64,000 nt of DNA from Oscheius onirici (taxonomy: Eukaryota > Nematoda > Chromadorea > Rhabditida > Rhabditidae), in the NCBI GenBank assembly GCA_932521025.1, contig OW051471.1:124001-188000 (forward strand). The letters are read 5' to 3'. The notes below the pieces were generated by a model that was given only the letters and a program-made list of their open reading frames with translations, searched no databases and was not told the DNA's origin. Position 1 is the first letter of the stretch; every line of letters begins with the position of its first letter. A program made the position numbers and the translations under genes. Positions 62,935-64,000 of this stretch are shown piece by piece.

Positions 62935-63479
62935 CGTTTCCTCAAAGGGGGAAAATTTTAGAGGAGGAGGAATGAAACCTCACCTCTATTCTCAAGATAG
63001 AATAGACCGAAAACATGCATGATTACAAGGAAGAAAAGGATCGCAGAGCAGTGTTGCCGACATAAAAGGGTCTGTTTGTAGAACCCCCACCCTTTTATCA
63101 GTCAGGGTCCGAACTGCGTCCACAGGGCTCCTATCAGTCCACCTCTTTAGCTAAGGAATGATAGGAGTTTTTGGGTGGGGGAACTGACGGACATAGGGGC
63201 TTTTATCAGCAATCAAAAAGTTCGAGAACAGTGGTGTTGAAGGGAGAGAGGAATGCAATAACATCAGACATCCTCGGAAAAACAGCGCTTGATTTGCATA
63301 TTGTTCGGGATCGGTGAACTTTTCGTCTTGATGTTTGGAATTGTGGTTCGTTCAGAATGAAGAGCTTTTCATATTAAATTTAGCCCGCACACAGTTACAG
63401 ACTCTGGAGCTCATGAAAAAGAGAAAGTAACGTTAAATGTCTGACATTTTTTATCAGTTTCTTCCGAAAAATTAGGATT

Positions 63480-63570
63480 CTCTCATAGAGGATGGAGAGT
63501 TTTGCAAAATTTTCCGTATGGCCCAAAGCTTTGTATTTTGGTGGATACGGAGACGAAAAATGGTTAGTAG
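63480..63570. repeat. Dispersed repeat copy (end of window)
   Basis: GATGGAGAGTTTTGCAAAAT and AAAGCTTTGTATTTTGGTGG followed by ATACGGAGAC match the gbb-2 intronic copy at 51620-51830. Confidence 0.5.
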
Positions 63571-64000
63571 GGAACTATACTGCTTTAGGCGGGATTCTGG
63601 CCGACCTGACTTTTTATCAGGTCTGAACTCCATTTTGGTCAGGAAACTGATCCAGTTCGTTTTATTCTGTATCTCTGTCACTCTCCAATAGACTTTCACG
63701 AGAGCCCGGCAGAGAATCCATTGGGATCAAACATGACGATTGCACTGCGTGGTAACTAAGGGAAAGCTCTGTTTGTTGACTTTTGAAGATTATTCCAATC
63801 TTTCGCTACACCTGCAGCTCTCACCGATTTCTCCGATTAATTGCAACGCTTCTCCAAAAGACCAACGAGCCTACGAGGGATAGATGTTTTCAGCAACAGA
63901 TGGAGAGGGGAAAGAAGAATAGAATACAGATTCGATAATCGTTTCCCTAGAAATTGATCGTCTGAAGATATGGGAGATTTAAAAAAGAACGGAATCATTT

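Larger units (their letters stand above)
61011..64000. other. Terminal intergenic region without a confident gene
   Basis: It holds GAGAGACAG simple repeats (61850-61866), a hairpin-like AACCCCCACCC / GGTGGGGG pair at about 63080-63185 and a dispersed repeat copy near 63480-63570. One basic open frame at 62599-62934 is listed separately. No domain was recognised on either strand. Confidence 0.5.

Overview
This is nuclear DNA of a free-living-type nematode. The evidence is: genes cut into many short exons with 36-60 bp introns that end in TTTCAG; start codons that often sit just downstream of a TTTCAG-like site, as expected for SL trans-splicing; many intronic MITE-like palindromes; and protein content matching Caenorhabditis gene by gene. 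From memory, three groups of neighbours map to C. elegans chromosome IV cosmids: F21D5 (PNKP, SRP54, mrps-33), R07H5 (prx-14, cpt-2, nuaf-3) and ZK180 (gbb-2, RFT1, sar-1). This fits a rhabditid (clade V) relative. I cannot name the species.

Layout. 1-4744: mostly repeats plus a small tetraspanin-like gene on the minus strand. 4745-14000: housekeeping genes: MESH1 ((p)ppGpp/NADPH hydrolase), RNase H2 subunit B, mitoribosomal mS33, the DNA end-processing enzyme PNKP and SRP54. 14876-25421: a lysine/serine-rich secreted protein, then a minus-strand series of organelle genes (cpt-2, prx-14 and nuaf-3: mitochondrial beta-oxidation, peroxisome import, complex I assembly), then a tiny TOM6-like outer-membrane protein. 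25660-34023: an MFSD5-type transporter and exportin-2 (CAS). 34024-36880: an intergenic desert with tRNA-derived repeats. 36881-41686: a two-module membrane protein, an inverted decayed copy of one module, a Ly6-like secreted protein and PGAP2. 42761-48884: the ER pair SAR1 and RFT1, divergently transcribed. 49738-61010: GABA-B receptor subunit 2, a convergent Ly6-like GPI/TM protein and a DUF229 sulfatase-like type II membrane protein. 61011-64000: no confident gene.

How the genes relate. Several serve the early secretory pathway and GPI/N-glycan biology (SRP54, SAR1, RFT1, PGAP2) or mitochondria and peroxisomes (mS33, NDUFAF3, CPT2, PEX14, TOM6-like). They are mostly separate transcription units, so linkage probably reflects ancestral synteny rather than one pathway. 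Exon models were built by hand from splice signals and codon phase. Most close exactly in frame; exceptions are stated. The most unusual locus is the tandem-module membrane protein at 36881-38322 with its inverted, stop-containing relative at 38304-38929. I found no CRISPR array, rRNA or intact autonomous transposon.
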